From Candidatus Nanohalarchaeota archaeon (lineage in GTDB: Archaea > EX4484-52 > B79-G9), in assembly GCA_003660865.1 (NCBI GenBank), contig QMVA01000001.1, positions 1 to 46,661 of the forward strand: a DNA stretch of 46,661 nt, given 5' to 3'. A program made the translations under genes and the position numbers. Shown piece by piece: positions 17,767 through 26,011 of the stretch. Each line of letters begins with the position of its first letter. The first letter of the stretch is position 1. The notes below the pieces were generated by a model. The model worked only from the letters and a program-made list of their open reading frames with translations, searched no databases and was not told the origin of the DNA.

Positions 17767-19396
17767 TGCTATGGATATGTGTTCAATGACTTCTGCGTAC
17801 AGGACAGTAGACCAACTGACAGATGCAGTATATGGGTCATATCTAAATGTCAAGAAAAGAGAGGATTCGGATCCTGCGTGGAAGAAAAGAGTGTTTGCAA
17901 ACAGGAAGAAACTTGCGCAGCACATTGAGAAGTTTCATAAGGTTTCAGGTGCACTTACTCCCGCGGTTCAGCAGGGGCTTGATGTCCTGCGCAGAAAAAA
18001 GGACTGTATATTCCTGATGACCGCACACCAGACAAATTTCATGCCGTATTCAGGAGTCATGAGGAAGACCACGCTTATGCATGCTGTAGCAGAGAAACTG
18101 GAAAATATATCTGATATCGATGTGGTTGAATTTTATGGTATAGCCAACCAGGATATTGCGTCGTCATGGCCATGGCTGAAAATGACTCAACTGCCAAGTA
18201 TCTTTCATAAGAATGGTATTTTTGAGTTGTCGTATCCGTTGAAGAAAGAGTATGAGAAGAAAATTCATGCTGCGGTTTCGAAGCCTGCATGGTCAGATAT
18301 CGCGAAATGGAGGCGTGATGCAGAGGAGTGGATGAAACTCAGCATGAACTTAATCGAGAGTTATGGGTATACTATCTCTTCTGAAAACAAAAAAAAACTA
18401 TATTGCAACTACAAAAAGTTTACAAATATTATCAATTGTTCAAATGAATCTGCGCGCAATTTTGCGGAATTCAATGCAATCATGATCTCAAAAATAGTAA
18501 ACAATCACTTCGGCTATGGTACTCTTTTTTCTCTTTTCACAGACTGCCAACAGGTTTTCGATAAAGAGTTCCTGTATTTGCTTGAAAACCACGGGAAATA
18601 TCACACTTATCTTAATAGTGTCAAGGGAACGAGAGATGCGAGAGCAGTTGCTCCTTTCTGGTACCATTGCGAATGTCTTGGCAAAGTCGAACTTGAGATT
18701 GCACGAGGGAAAGATGCACTTGAATTGTCAGGCAGGTGTCCTGCGTGTGGTAAGATGCATGTGTTCCAGCTTAATGAAGGTAAAGTGTCCCGAGACTTTG
18801 CAAAAATCTTAAAGAATATATCTGCAAGGGCGAGGCCAATGACGCTTGTGTTTTTTGAAGGGCTTGGGGTGAACATGTATGTTGGAGGCGCACTTGCAGG
18901 CAAATGCTACCTGAATGATGCAAAATATATTGCAGATAGGATGCATCTGAACTTTCCGCCTATCGCTATATGGCGCCCGAAGGAAAAGTACAAAGGGCTT
19001 GCCCAGTTATCATGTGAACTGTATAAAAAAAGCGCATGTGGTGACCCTAGTCTGGAGGAAACTATCAAGTATGTCGAAGGTGAGATAAATTCAGTGAATA
19101 ATCGGATGGGTGTAATTGATGCACTTATAAGAAATGCGACTTCAGAGCATGAGCGCAACAGGATGATTGCAGAAAAAAACAGTATCCGGAAACGTCATGA
19201 CTTGAGAGCGCTCACAAAGGAGTTGTCTTCCTTAAAAAAGATCAGTGGTGCAGAATCGGTAATTCCATCAATAATGGATTATGCGATAAACATAGGACTT
19301 AAAAGCACATGTGATCAATGGCGTAGTCATTTGATTGACAATGGGAGTTTGACAGAGGATGTAAATCTTGATTCGATATTAGAGACAAAGAGGTAA
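17738..19396 (+). CDS. BshC-like protein with zinc-ribbon insert
   Basis: A 552-residue protein. Its N-terminal half resembles BshC, the cysteine-adding enzyme of bacillithiol synthesis: FLMTAHQTNFMPYSGVMRK (92-110) lies where BshC has its VTGQQ segment, and YGIANQDI follows where BshC has EDHD. A Cys-rich element near residues 310-340 (HCECLG ... RCPACGK) looks like a zinc ribbon. The C-terminal part is a predicted coiled coil, as in BshC. Standing beside a PIG-L deacetylase, it repeats the bshB-bshC pairing, so it may add an amino acid or thiol to a deacetylated amino sugar. The family call rests on motif resemblance only. An ATG at 17771 is an alternative start. Confidence 0.55.
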   Translation: MRDFLKKDCDAMDMCSMTSAYRTVDQLTDAVYGSYLNVKKREDSDPAWKKRVFANRKKLAQHIEKFHKVSGALTPAVQQGLDVLRRKKDCIFLMTAHQTNFMPYSGVMRKTTLMHAVAEKLENISDIDVVEFYGIANQDIASSWPWLKMTQLPSIFHKNGIFELSYPLKKEYEKKIHAAVSKPAWSDIAKWRRDAEEWMKLSMNLIESYGYTISSENKKKLYCNYKKFTNIINCSNESARNFAEFNAIMISKIVNNHFGYGTLFSLFTDCQQVFDKEFLYLLENHGKYHTYLNSVKGTRDARAVAPFWYHCECLGKVELEIARGKDALELSGRCPACGKMHVFQLNEGKVSRDFAKILKNISARARPMTLVFFEGLGVNMYVGGALAGKCYLNDAKYIADRMHLNFPPIAIWRPKEKYKGLAQLSCELYKKSACGDPSLEETIKYVEGEINSVNNRMGVIDALIRNATSEHERNRMIAEKNSIRKRHDLRALTKELSSLKKISGAESVIPSIMDYAINIGLKSTCDQWRSHLIDNGSLTEDVNLDSILETKR

Positions 19397-19401
19397 TAGA
19401 T

Positions 19402-20025
19402 ATGACACATAATGAATTTGTGATAGAAAATTATAATAAATGGATTGACAAGAATCCCGGTATAGGTATCATGGGTTATGGCAGTGAGCAGTCGCAGGAT
19501 ATACGTTTCGGGACACTATTCAAAGCAGGCGATATGGCAGGAAAGACAATACTTGATGTCGGGTGCGGGAGAGGTGACTTTGCTGCAAAATTAGTGAGGA
19601 GCGGGGTAAAGTACAAGAGATATCTTGGTATAGATATAGTTCCGCAAATGATTGATATTGCAAAAAAAGCAAATTCTTCTGAGAATGTGGAGTTTAGAGT
19701 ACTTGATATTTTGGCTTGCAGTGAAAAATTGTCTTTTGATTATGTTATCATGTGCGGTCCGCTGAATCTTCGGACCCCGCATACAGAAGAGACTGCAAAA
19801 AAGCTGATAAGGAAGGCGTATGAGATAGCAAAAATTGGTGTTGCTTTCAATATGACGAGTATTTTGGGTGATGAGGATAAGAAGACAGATCATACATACT
19901 ATTTTGACCCGTTTGATGTTTTGCGGTTCTGCGCAGGGATGACGAGGAACCTCTGGTTTGACCATACATATCTTCCGCATGATTTTACGGTTTTTATGTA
20001 TCGTAAAGGGGAGTATGAATTGTGA
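19402..20025 (+). CDS. SAM-dependent methyltransferase
   Basis: A 207-residue class I methyltransferase with motif I ILDVGCGRGDFA near residue 50, the acidic GIDIVPQMI and the FDYVIMCGPLN segment. The substrate is unknown; as the last gene of the glycan operon, it may methylate a sugar or the product of the BshC-like enzyme. It starts 5 bp after the preceding stop. Confidence 0.8.
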   Translation: MTHNEFVIENYNKWIDKNPGIGIMGYGSEQSQDIRFGTLFKAGDMAGKTILDVGCGRGDFAAKLVRSGVKYKRYLGIDIVPQMIDIAKKANSSENVEFRVLDILACSEKLSFDYVIMCGPLNLRTPHTEETAKKLIRKAYEIAKIGVAFNMTSILGDEDKKTDHTYYFDPFDVLRFCAGMTRNLWFDHTYLPHDFTVFMYRKGEYEL

Positions 20026-20082
20026 GGACTTAGGTAATGCGGTGCACAAAACAGAATATATGGGAAGTGCGAATCATCTGGT

Positions 20083-20139
20083 TTCAAACGCTAAAGATTT
20101 TGCTGTCCTCAATGCCTTGAGCGATACGGCAAAATCGCG
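20083..20139 (+). repeat. Interspersed hairpin repeat, family 2, copy 1
   Basis: It starts with TTCAAACGCTAAAGATTTTGC, which matches 25877-25897 with one change. It folds as CGC plus GATTTTGC (20096-20103) pairing with GCAAAATC (20129-20136) plus GCG, with an inner hairpin CTCAA-TGCC-TTGAG (20108-20121). The related copy keeps a stem with a different sequence, so paired positions have changed together. Confidence 0.65.
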
Positions 20140-20201
20140 TGATTACTATTGGTTTTGATGGTACTTTATTGGTTATGTTGTTGTTTGGGCAAAGATAGTA
20201 A

Positions 20202-20211
20202 CTATTTATAA
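20202..20211 (+). promoter_or_regulatory. TATA box of TrmB-like gene
   Basis: CTATTTATAA is centred about 27 bp before the ATG at 20234, suggesting a leaderless transcript. Confidence 0.55.
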
Positions 20212-20233
20212 TATTTCTGAAATAATAAACAGC

Positions 20234-20953
20234 ATGAATACCAGATTTCTTGAGGATGCCGGCTTGACAGAAAATGAGTCTAAGGTATATCTTGCGCTTC
20301 TTCGCACTGGTTCGGCTACAGCAGGTGAGATTACAGAGAAAAGCGGGGTACACAGGCGCAATGTTTATGATGCTATCGAGCGCCTGAAGGAGAAGGAACT
20401 TGTGAGCGGGCTTGAGCAAAATAATAAGAAATATTTTCATCCCAGTGATCCTGAAGAGCTTGTGAATATTCTTAAGAAGAGGCAGAGGAATATAGAGACA
20501 ATAATACCGGATCTCAAAAGGCTCTATGAAAGCCCTGAAACGAAAGAGATTGTGCAGTTGTTTCATGGTGATGTTGGCTTAAAAGCGATTATGGAGATGC
20601 AGGTAGAAGATAATCACGATGTTTTTGTTCTTGCGAGTAGGGATTCAATCGCAGAGATGCTCAGGTTCACTTATCCAGAATATGTAAAGGAGAGGGTAGA
20701 GAAAAATATCTGGATACATTTTATCTTCAATTCATTCGAGGGTGGAAAAACAGTGTCGTCTGCTCCTCTATCAAAAGTGAGGTACTTCCCGAAAGAACAT
20801 TCAGTGCCGTCGACTTTCATGGTGTGGGGTAATAAATCTGCTATAATGCTGTTTACAGAGAATAATCCGGTAATAATGCTTTTCAATAATGAAAGAATTG
20901 CAAAGGATGTCATGGATTATTTTAATCTGATATGGGAGATAGCTATCCGATAA
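20234..20953 (+). CDS. TrmB-family transcriptional regulator
   Basis: A 239-residue regulator. The N-terminal winged helix (GLTENESKVYLALLRTG ... SGVHRRNVYDAIERLKEKELV) is characteristic of TrmB. It is followed by a short linker helix and a C-terminal phospholipase-D-like effector domain (about 95-239: EIVQLFHGDVGLKAIM, VFVLASRDS). TrmB proteins often sense sugars, and this gene lies right after the glycan operon, which it may control; that is inference. It has its own promoter. Confidence 0.85.
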   Translation: MNTRFLEDAGLTENESKVYLALLRTGSATAGEITEKSGVHRRNVYDAIERLKEKELVSGLEQNNKKYFHPSDPEELVNILKKRQRNIETIIPDLKRLYESPETKEIVQLFHGDVGLKAIMEMQVEDNHDVFVLASRDSIAEMLRFTYPEYVKERVEKNIWIHFIFNSFEGGKTVSSAPLSKVRYFPKEHSVPSTFMVWGNKSAIMLFTENNPVIMLFNNERIAKDVMDYFNLIWEIAIR

Positions 20954-20990
20954 AATACATATATGTATATGTGCAATACATTGAGTGACA

Positions 20991-21039
20991 TAGTCAATCC
21001 AACAATGATTGACCTTTATGTTGGATTGCTATATCATGG
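20991..21039 (+). repeat. Interspersed hairpin repeat, family 1, copy 1
   Basis: CAATCCAACA (20995-21004) pairs perfectly with TGTTGGATTG (21019-21028) around a 14-nt loop. The reverse complement of these 49 bases matches 33697-33745 at 46 of 49 positions, loop included. It lies upstream of the dihydroorotase promoter. Confidence 0.85.
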
Positions 21040-21095
21040 GCACTGTCCTAATTAACGAATGTACTCGGAGTATGCAAAAAACTGTGAACATAAAT

Positions 21096-21106
21096 AATTT
21101 ATATAC
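21096..21106 (+). promoter_or_regulatory. TATA box of dihydroorotase gene
   Basis: AATTTATATAC lies about 28 bp before the ATG at 21129. This argues for that start rather than upstream in-frame codons. Confidence 0.55.
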
Positions 21107-21128
21107 TTCCTGTCCCAATATTTTTTCT

Positions 21129-22433
21129 ATGAAAGTTCTCAAAGATGCGACAGTTTTTGTAGATAATGTGCTGAAAAAGAGGGACATCGGCATAGAAGGA
21201 GAGAAAATAGTAAAGATTGAAAAAAACCTTCACGGAGATGAGATAGACTGTACTGGCCTTGTTATTCTCCCCGGTGCAATAGATATTCATGTCCATTTTC
21301 GTGATTTCAGGGAAAAGCGTAAAGAAGATTGGTTCTCTGGCTCAAGAGCCGCAGCAAAAGGCGGTGTGACGACTGTATTTGATATGGTAAATAATGACCC
21401 ACCAATCACGACATATGAAAGGCTCATGAAAAAAAAACGAATCGCAAAAAAAAGTGTAGTGAATTATGGTCTTTATTTCGGTCTCGGACCGGGAAACCTG
21501 GGTGACTTAAATGATGTTGCGCCTCATGTTTGTGGGTTTAAGCTTCATATGTGCAAAACCACGGGCGATCTGCTTCTGACAGACCCTGTGCTCCAGAAGA
21601 AATCATTTGAAGCAGTAAAAAAAACAGGGAAGGTAATAGTAGTCCATGCAGAAGACCAGAAGACACTAGATATGGCAGAGGGCATACACAAAAAGAGATG
21701 CGATTTTCTTGCTCACGCAGACTCAAGACCGCGCCTTGCAGAGTCCCGCGCAGTAGCATACGCAATAGCATGCGCAAAAGAAACAGGCGCGAAAACGCAT
21801 CTTACGCATATCTCAACGGGGCTTGCCCTTACACAGATAAGAAGAGCAAAACAGAGAGACGCTATGGATATCACATGCGATACGACTCTCACATACATGT
21901 TTTTCACGCGTGACAATCTTGAGGAGATGGGCGCTTTCTGCAAGATGAACCCGCCTGTGAGAACAAAAGAAGATCTTGTTTCAGTCTGGGAATCAATAAA
22001 ATACAATATCATAGACATAATCTCAACAGACCATGCCCCGCACACAATAAAGGAAAAAGAGGGCGAGGACTTCAAAACCGTTCCGGCAGGAATACCCGGA
22101 GTAGAGATGAGACTCCCGCTCCTTCTTGATGCAGTAAACAAAAACATGCTAACACTTGAAACGCTTGTAAAAACATGCTGCACAAACCCGGCAAGGCGCT
22201 TCAACCTGAAAGGGAGGGGTGAAATAAAAGAAGGCAACTACGCGGATCTGGTGGCTGTCAATATGGATCTCAGAAAAGACGTAAAAAGGGAAGAGCAGGT
22301 CACTAAATGCGGATGGTCGCCGTATGAGGGAATGAGCTTAAAAGGCTGGCCGATAAAGACTTTTGTCAATGGGAATCTTGTGTACAATTTCGGGAAGTTG
22401 TATCATAATCAGGGGAAAGACCTTTTTGAATAA
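21129..22433 (+). CDS. pyrC: Dihydroorotase
   Basis: A 434-residue amidohydrolase that should close carbamoyl-aspartate to dihydroorotate in pyrimidine synthesis. Metal-site motifs are visible: DIHVHFRD (HxH), VHAED, THIST and the catalytic Asp in STDHAPHT. The closing KEGNYADLVAVN is typical of class I dihydroorotases and related allantoinases. The open frame extends to 21009, but the TATA box and the family length support the ATG at 21129. Confidence 0.88.
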   Translation: MKVLKDATVFVDNVLKKRDIGIEGEKIVKIEKNLHGDEIDCTGLVILPGAIDIHVHFRDFREKRKEDWFSGSRAAAKGGVTTVFDMVNNDPPITTYERLMKKKRIAKKSVVNYGLYFGLGPGNLGDLNDVAPHVCGFKLHMCKTTGDLLLTDPVLQKKSFEAVKKTGKVIVVHAEDQKTLDMAEGIHKKRCDFLAHADSRPRLAESRAVAYAIACAKETGAKTHLTHISTGLALTQIRRAKQRDAMDITCDTTLTYMFFTRDNLEEMGAFCKMNPPVRTKEDLVSVWESIKYNIIDIISTDHAPHTIKEKEGEDFKTVPAGIPGVEMRLPLLLDAVNKNMLTLETLVKTCCTNPARRFNLKGRGEIKEGNYADLVAVNMDLRKDVKREEQVTKCGWSPYEGMSLKGWPIKTFVNGNLVYNFGKLYHNQGKDLFE

Positions 22434-22439
22434 CAAAAA

Positions 22440-23474
22440 GTGAAAGATATAACTGAAAACAAAAGCAACATCATCAAAAAAAAAGAGAACAGTAAAGAAT
22501 ATAACTCTCTTATTTCCTCTATAGGCATCCTTTTAGAAGATGCAAGAAAAAAAGTTTACATGCAGGTTAATCAAATCCTTGTCAAGACATATTGGGAAAT
22601 CGGAAAAAATATTGTTGAATTCGAACAGAAAGGAAAAGAAAGAGCAGAATATGGCACTAAGTTATTTGAGACATTAGCAAAGGATTTGAGACAGAAATAC
22701 GGAAAAGGATTTAGTAGAAGTAATGTAATCTATATGAGAGTGTTCTATTTCAAGTATCCAAAAAGTCAGACACTGTCTGACCAATTGACATGGAGTCACT
22801 ATATAGAGCTTCTGATGGTTGGTGATGACCTTGAACGTTCATTTTATGAAAAACAGTACATCAAAGAAAGATGGTCTGTAAGAGAACTTAAATGACAGAA
22901 AAATTCTTTGCTCTTCGAGAGAATTTCTATGAATAAAGATACGGTAAGCGTTTTGGAACTGGCTCAAAAAGGGTACACTATCAAGAAAGCAGAAGATTTG
23001 ATAAAAGACCCCTATGTGTTGGAGTTCTTGGGAATTTCTGAAAATCGAGCATATTCTGAAAAAGAACTGGAGCAAAGCATAATTGACAATTTACAAAATT
23101 TTTTGCTGGAATTAGGAAAAGGTTTCACTTTCGTTGCCAGACAATTTAGAATTAGCCTGGGAAACAGGCATTACTATGTTGATTTAGTATTCTACCATAG
23201 AATCCTGAAATGCTTCGTGTTAATTGATTTGAAAATAGGTGAAGTAACTCATGCTGATGTTGGTCAGATGAACATGTACCTGAATTATTTCAGAAAAGAA
23301 GAGATGACGAAAGAAGATAATGAGCCTGTTGGAATTATACTTGCCAAAGAAAAAGAAACAATTGTTGTGGAGTATGCCTTAGGTGGATTATCTAACAAGT
23401 TGTTTGTATCGAAGTATAAACTATACCTACCAAGCAAAGAAGAGCTGGAAAAAGAAGTAGAAAGACTGATTTAG
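22440..23474 (+). pseudogene. yhcG: YhcG-type nuclease gene with in-frame TGA
   Basis: Two halves of one YhcG/DUF1016 protein lie in the same frame, separated only by TGA at 22893-22895. The first (GTG start, 151 residues) carries the DUF1016 N-terminal domain, ending ERWSVRELK. The next codons read QKNSLLFERIS, exactly where intact family members continue, usually with Arg at the stop position. The second half has the PD-(D/E)XK core (YYVDLVFYHR ... FVLIDLKIG). A CGA or AGA to TGA change would explain it. The gene is either dead or makes two separate halves. Such nucleases are accessory, phage- or mobile-element-linked genes. It starts 6 bp after pyrC. Confidence 0.85.
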
Positions 23475-23579
23475 CCAGTAAACTCCCAAACCATTTTCAG
23501 GTAAACCTGCAAACAGAGCAGAAAAACAAGCAAAGAAAAGCATTTACAACAAAACAGGACATATCAAAAAGTGAAAAAA

Positions 23580-24368
23580 ATGAACATAACAGACGCAATG
23601 ATACTTGGCATAATACAGGGTGTCTTTGAATGGCTGCCTGTGAGCAGTGAAGGTATGACTTCAATTTATCTGCTGGCGAGAGATTATACGCTGCAGGAGG
23701 CAATTTCCATATCAATCTGGCTGCATACAGGAACGCTTCTTGTAGCAGCCATCTATTTCAGAAAGGATTTGAAAGCCATACTAAAAAGCCTCCCGAGCTA
23801 TCTTAAAAAGAGACCTACACCAGCAACATCAATCATAACATTTTTGATTATCTCAACTGCATGTACCGGGATAGTCGGTCTGCTGATATTAATATACAGT
23901 CTGGATAAGCTAAACTTTAGCGGCGCTCATGCAACAGCATTCATAGGTATCCTTCTCGTCATCACTGGAATCCTCCAGAAAAATATGCGAAATAACCAGA
24001 AAGAAAAAAAACTAACTGTTGCAGATGGCATTATTGTGGGGATTATGCAGGGATTTTCTGCGATGCCCGGTCTCTCAAGGTCCGGACTTACAACAGCAGG
24101 GCTAATATTTCGAAAACACAATGCAGAAGAATCATTGAGGTTGAGTTTTCTTATGAGTATCCCGGCAGTCTTTGCAGCAGAAGCCGGACTTGGACTTATG
24201 GATAAAATTGTGGTTGATGCGAATTCTCTGGTTGCAATTGCAATATCTTTTGTCACAGGGTACGTGACTATTGGAGCGTTAATCAAGTTCGCGCAAAAAG
24301 TGCGTTTCTGGAAGTTTTGTGTATTGCTTGGAATCCTGAGTATTGTGCCGTATATCCTGACTTTGTGA
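23580..24368 (+). CDS. uppP: Undecaprenyl-diphosphatase-like UppP
   Basis: A 262-residue polytopic membrane protein of the BacA/UppP family, with both signature regions: QGVFEWLPVSSEG near the start and PGLSRSGLT in the middle. It should remove a phosphate from a polyprenyl diphosphate, recycling the lipid carrier used for surface glycan; in archaea this would be a dolichol-type carrier. An in-frame GTG lies at 23571. The 100 bp upstream contain a small CAGGT-AA-ACCTG hairpin but no clear TATA box. Confidence 0.85.
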   Translation: MNITDAMILGIIQGVFEWLPVSSEGMTSIYLLARDYTLQEAISISIWLHTGTLLVAAIYFRKDLKAILKSLPSYLKKRPTPATSIITFLIISTACTGIVGLLILIYSLDKLNFSGAHATAFIGILLVITGILQKNMRNNQKEKKLTVADGIIVGIMQGFSAMPGLSRSGLTTAGLIFRKHNAEESLRLSFLMSIPAVFAAEAGLGLMDKIVVDANSLVAIAISFVTGYVTIGALIKFAQKVRFWKFCVLLGILSIVPYILTL

Positions 24369-24454
24369 ACATTGTAATTCATAGAATCTGTATGGGATTG
24401 GGGGTGGTGATTCCAGTCTTTTGATTGGTTGGTCTATTGTGTTGCGATTAGAAA

Positions 24455-24465
24455 AAGATAAATAA
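24455..24465 (+). promoter_or_regulatory. TATA box of TatD gene
   Basis: AAAGATAAATA lies about 28 bp before the ATG at 24488, suggesting a leaderless transcript. Confidence 0.45.
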
Positions 24466-24487
24466 CTCCACTTCTAATGAATATTCT

Positions 24488-25243
24488 ATGATAGATGCAC
24501 ATTGCCACCTTGAGCAGAAAGACTACAACAAGGACAGGGATGAAGTCATCGCAAGATGCCGGGAAAAAATGGATGCTGTAGTTACTTCGTGTGCTTATCC
24601 AGATGATTTTGATTTGACGATTTCACTTAAAAAACAATATCCTGACTTTATTTATGTCTGTGTGGGTATTCATCCAGAATATATAAAAGAATTAAAGCAG
24701 GAGCAAAAAGACGAGCTGATAGAAAAGATAAAAGGCAATAAGGACTTGATATCCGGGATAGGTGAGGTCGGTCTTGACTATTACTGGATAAAAGAGGAAG
24801 ATTTTAGGGAGAGGCAAAAGCAGATGTTTAAGGAATTTATAGGTCTTGCGAAAGAGTTGAATAAACCAATAGTAATCCATTCCCGTGATGCGCATGAGGA
24901 TACGCTTGACATTCTTGAGGAGGCAAAGGCAGAACGTGTGCTTCTTCATCTCTGGGGCGCAAATCAACTGGTTGGGCGGATAATTGAAAACAGATGGAAT
25001 GTGTCTTTTGGTCCCATACTTCTTCGTTCAAAAAAGCACAAAAAAATATGCCGCGATATGCCATTGGATAAGATTATGCTTGAGACGGATTCTCCGTGGT
25101 TTGGGGAGAACGGACAGAGAAACGAGCCGACAAGCGTCGAAAAAGTGATAGAGAGGATTGCAAAGATAAAAAAGCTTGAAGCGAATGAAGTTGATATAGC
25201 CACAACACAGAATGCAAAAAAATTCTTTGGGATAGGTGGCTGA
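24488..25243 (+). CDS. tatD: TatD-family metal-dependent hydrolase
   Basis: A 251-residue TIM-barrel hydrolase of the TatD DNase family. Metal ligands appear in order: IDAHCHLE, GIGEVGLD, VIHSRDA, LLHLWG (where many relatives have a His in this strand) and ETDSPW. Family members are 3'-5' exonucleases acting on DNA or RNA in repair or turnover. It is monocistronic and convergent with the next gene. Confidence 0.88.
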   Translation: MIDAHCHLEQKDYNKDRDEVIARCREKMDAVVTSCAYPDDFDLTISLKKQYPDFIYVCVGIHPEYIKELKQEQKDELIEKIKGNKDLISGIGEVGLDYYWIKEEDFRERQKQMFKEFIGLAKELNKPIVIHSRDAHEDTLDILEEAKAERVLLHLWGANQLVGRIIENRWNVSFGPILLRSKKHKKICRDMPLDKIMLETDSPWFGENGQRNEPTSVEKVIERIAKIKKLEANEVDIATTQNAKKFFGIGG

Positions 25244-25246
25244 AAC

Positions 25247-25768
25247 TTATTTTCTCAAAATCGCAGGATAAGCATACTTCGCGTACTTTGCGATATGTCC
25301 TGCTTTATCCAGATCAAAGAACAACCTGCTGTCAATATATGCCACATGCTGCATCGCGTGCATACCCCGGAAAGCCCGACCAATAAACGGTACTGCCTCA
25401 AAACACCTCAATGTTTTCAGAAGCGGCAGCACAAACAAGATATCGATTGTTCTTCGCCTTAGAAAATGCCTGTATTGTCCATGGTGAAGATATTTATCAA
25501 GACCAATGTCAAGAAGAAACACTAAAAGAATAAATTTGTCTGCCAAGTGAATAATATTTTCCTGCAAAGGGTTCAGGGGAAGCGCTATCTCACATACCAA
25601 AAGCAAAAGGATAACAAGCGACAGGTACGGAATATTATACTTAAGAACATAGCGAATCTTATCAACTTTCAAAGAACACCCGCAAAATTCGCAAACCTTC
25701 TCGCTGACATGAAGCGACATACCGCAGTTAGAACACTCAAAAATAGATTTATGAATACGTTTGTGCAT
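25247..25768 (-). CDS. Zinc-ribbon membrane protein
   Basis: A 173-residue protein with an N-terminal zinc ribbon (CSNC at 12-15, CEFC at 26-29) followed by hydrophobic helices near 44-63 and 75-90. A basic segment (YLHHGQYRHFLRRRTIDILFVLPLLKTLR) resembles the S2-S4 part of voltage-gated-channel-like proteins, but no pore segment follows. It may be a sensor or a truncated channel-like protein; function unknown. A GGGAGATGAG Shine-Dalgarno-like tract precedes the ATG. Confidence 0.6.
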   Translation of the reverse strand: MHKRIHKSIFECSNCGMSLHVSEKVCEFCGCSLKVDKIRYVLKYNIPYLSLVILLLLVCEIALPLNPLQENIIHLADKFILLVFLLDIGLDKYLHHGQYRHFLRRRTIDILFVLPLLKTLRCFEAVPFIGRAFRGMHAMQHVAYIDSRLFFDLDKAGHIAKYAKYAYPAILRK

Positions 25769-25876
25769 TGTCTCATCTCCCAGAGAAACATATTATCGCG
25801 TTTGTAGAATATATATTTATGGTTCTGTCTTTAGAAAGGTACTGGACAGATATGTTTTGGTAAAAATTTGGTTGTG

Positions 25877-26005
25877 TTCAAACGCTAAAGATTCTGCCAC
25901 TCTATTGAGTGGCGGCATGCGGAATCTTTGCGTGTCAACAACCTTTGGTGATATGTGTGGAGCATGTGAGCATGTCGCCAGTCTATTGACTGGTGGTTGT
26001 TGACA
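25877..26005 (+). repeat. Tandem structured hairpins, family 2, copy 2
   Basis: Two hairpins stand side by side. The first: ACGC-T-AAAGATTC (25883-25894) pairs with GAATCTTT-GCGT (25922-25933) and encloses GCCACTC-TATT-GAGTGGC. The second: TGTCAACAACC (25933-25943) pairs with GGTTGTTGACA (25995-26005) and encloses GCCAGTC-TATT-GACTGGT. The inner hairpins differ by a C/G swap on both arms, which keeps the pairing. The start matches the copy at 20083. It lies downstream of trpA and upstream of the zinc-ribbon gene. Confidence 0.7.
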
Positions 26006-26011
26006 TATCGG

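Noticed and set aside
20034..20158. A 40-odd-residue ORF over the family 2 hairpin after the methyltransferase gene
   Set aside because: The region is better explained by paired arms that also recur at 25877; the frame has no start signal and only the first few residues (SNAKD) recur at the other copy.
21009..21128. Longer dihydroorotase start at 21009
   Set aside because: It would run through the hairpin repeat and the TATA box; the family start matches MKVLKDATVF at 21129.
22893..22895. TGA used as a sense codon in this organism
   Set aside because: Many other genes in the window end at TGA with tight overlaps to the next gene, so general recoding is not supported.
25761..26003. An 80-codon ORF over the tandem hairpins
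   Set aside because: Open mainly by chance across inverted repeats; internal similarity (ATLLSGG and ASLLTGG) follows from the repeated hairpin sequence.
20083..26005. CRISPR array
   Set aside because: The repeats are few, far apart and without regularly sized spacers; no cas genes are in the window.
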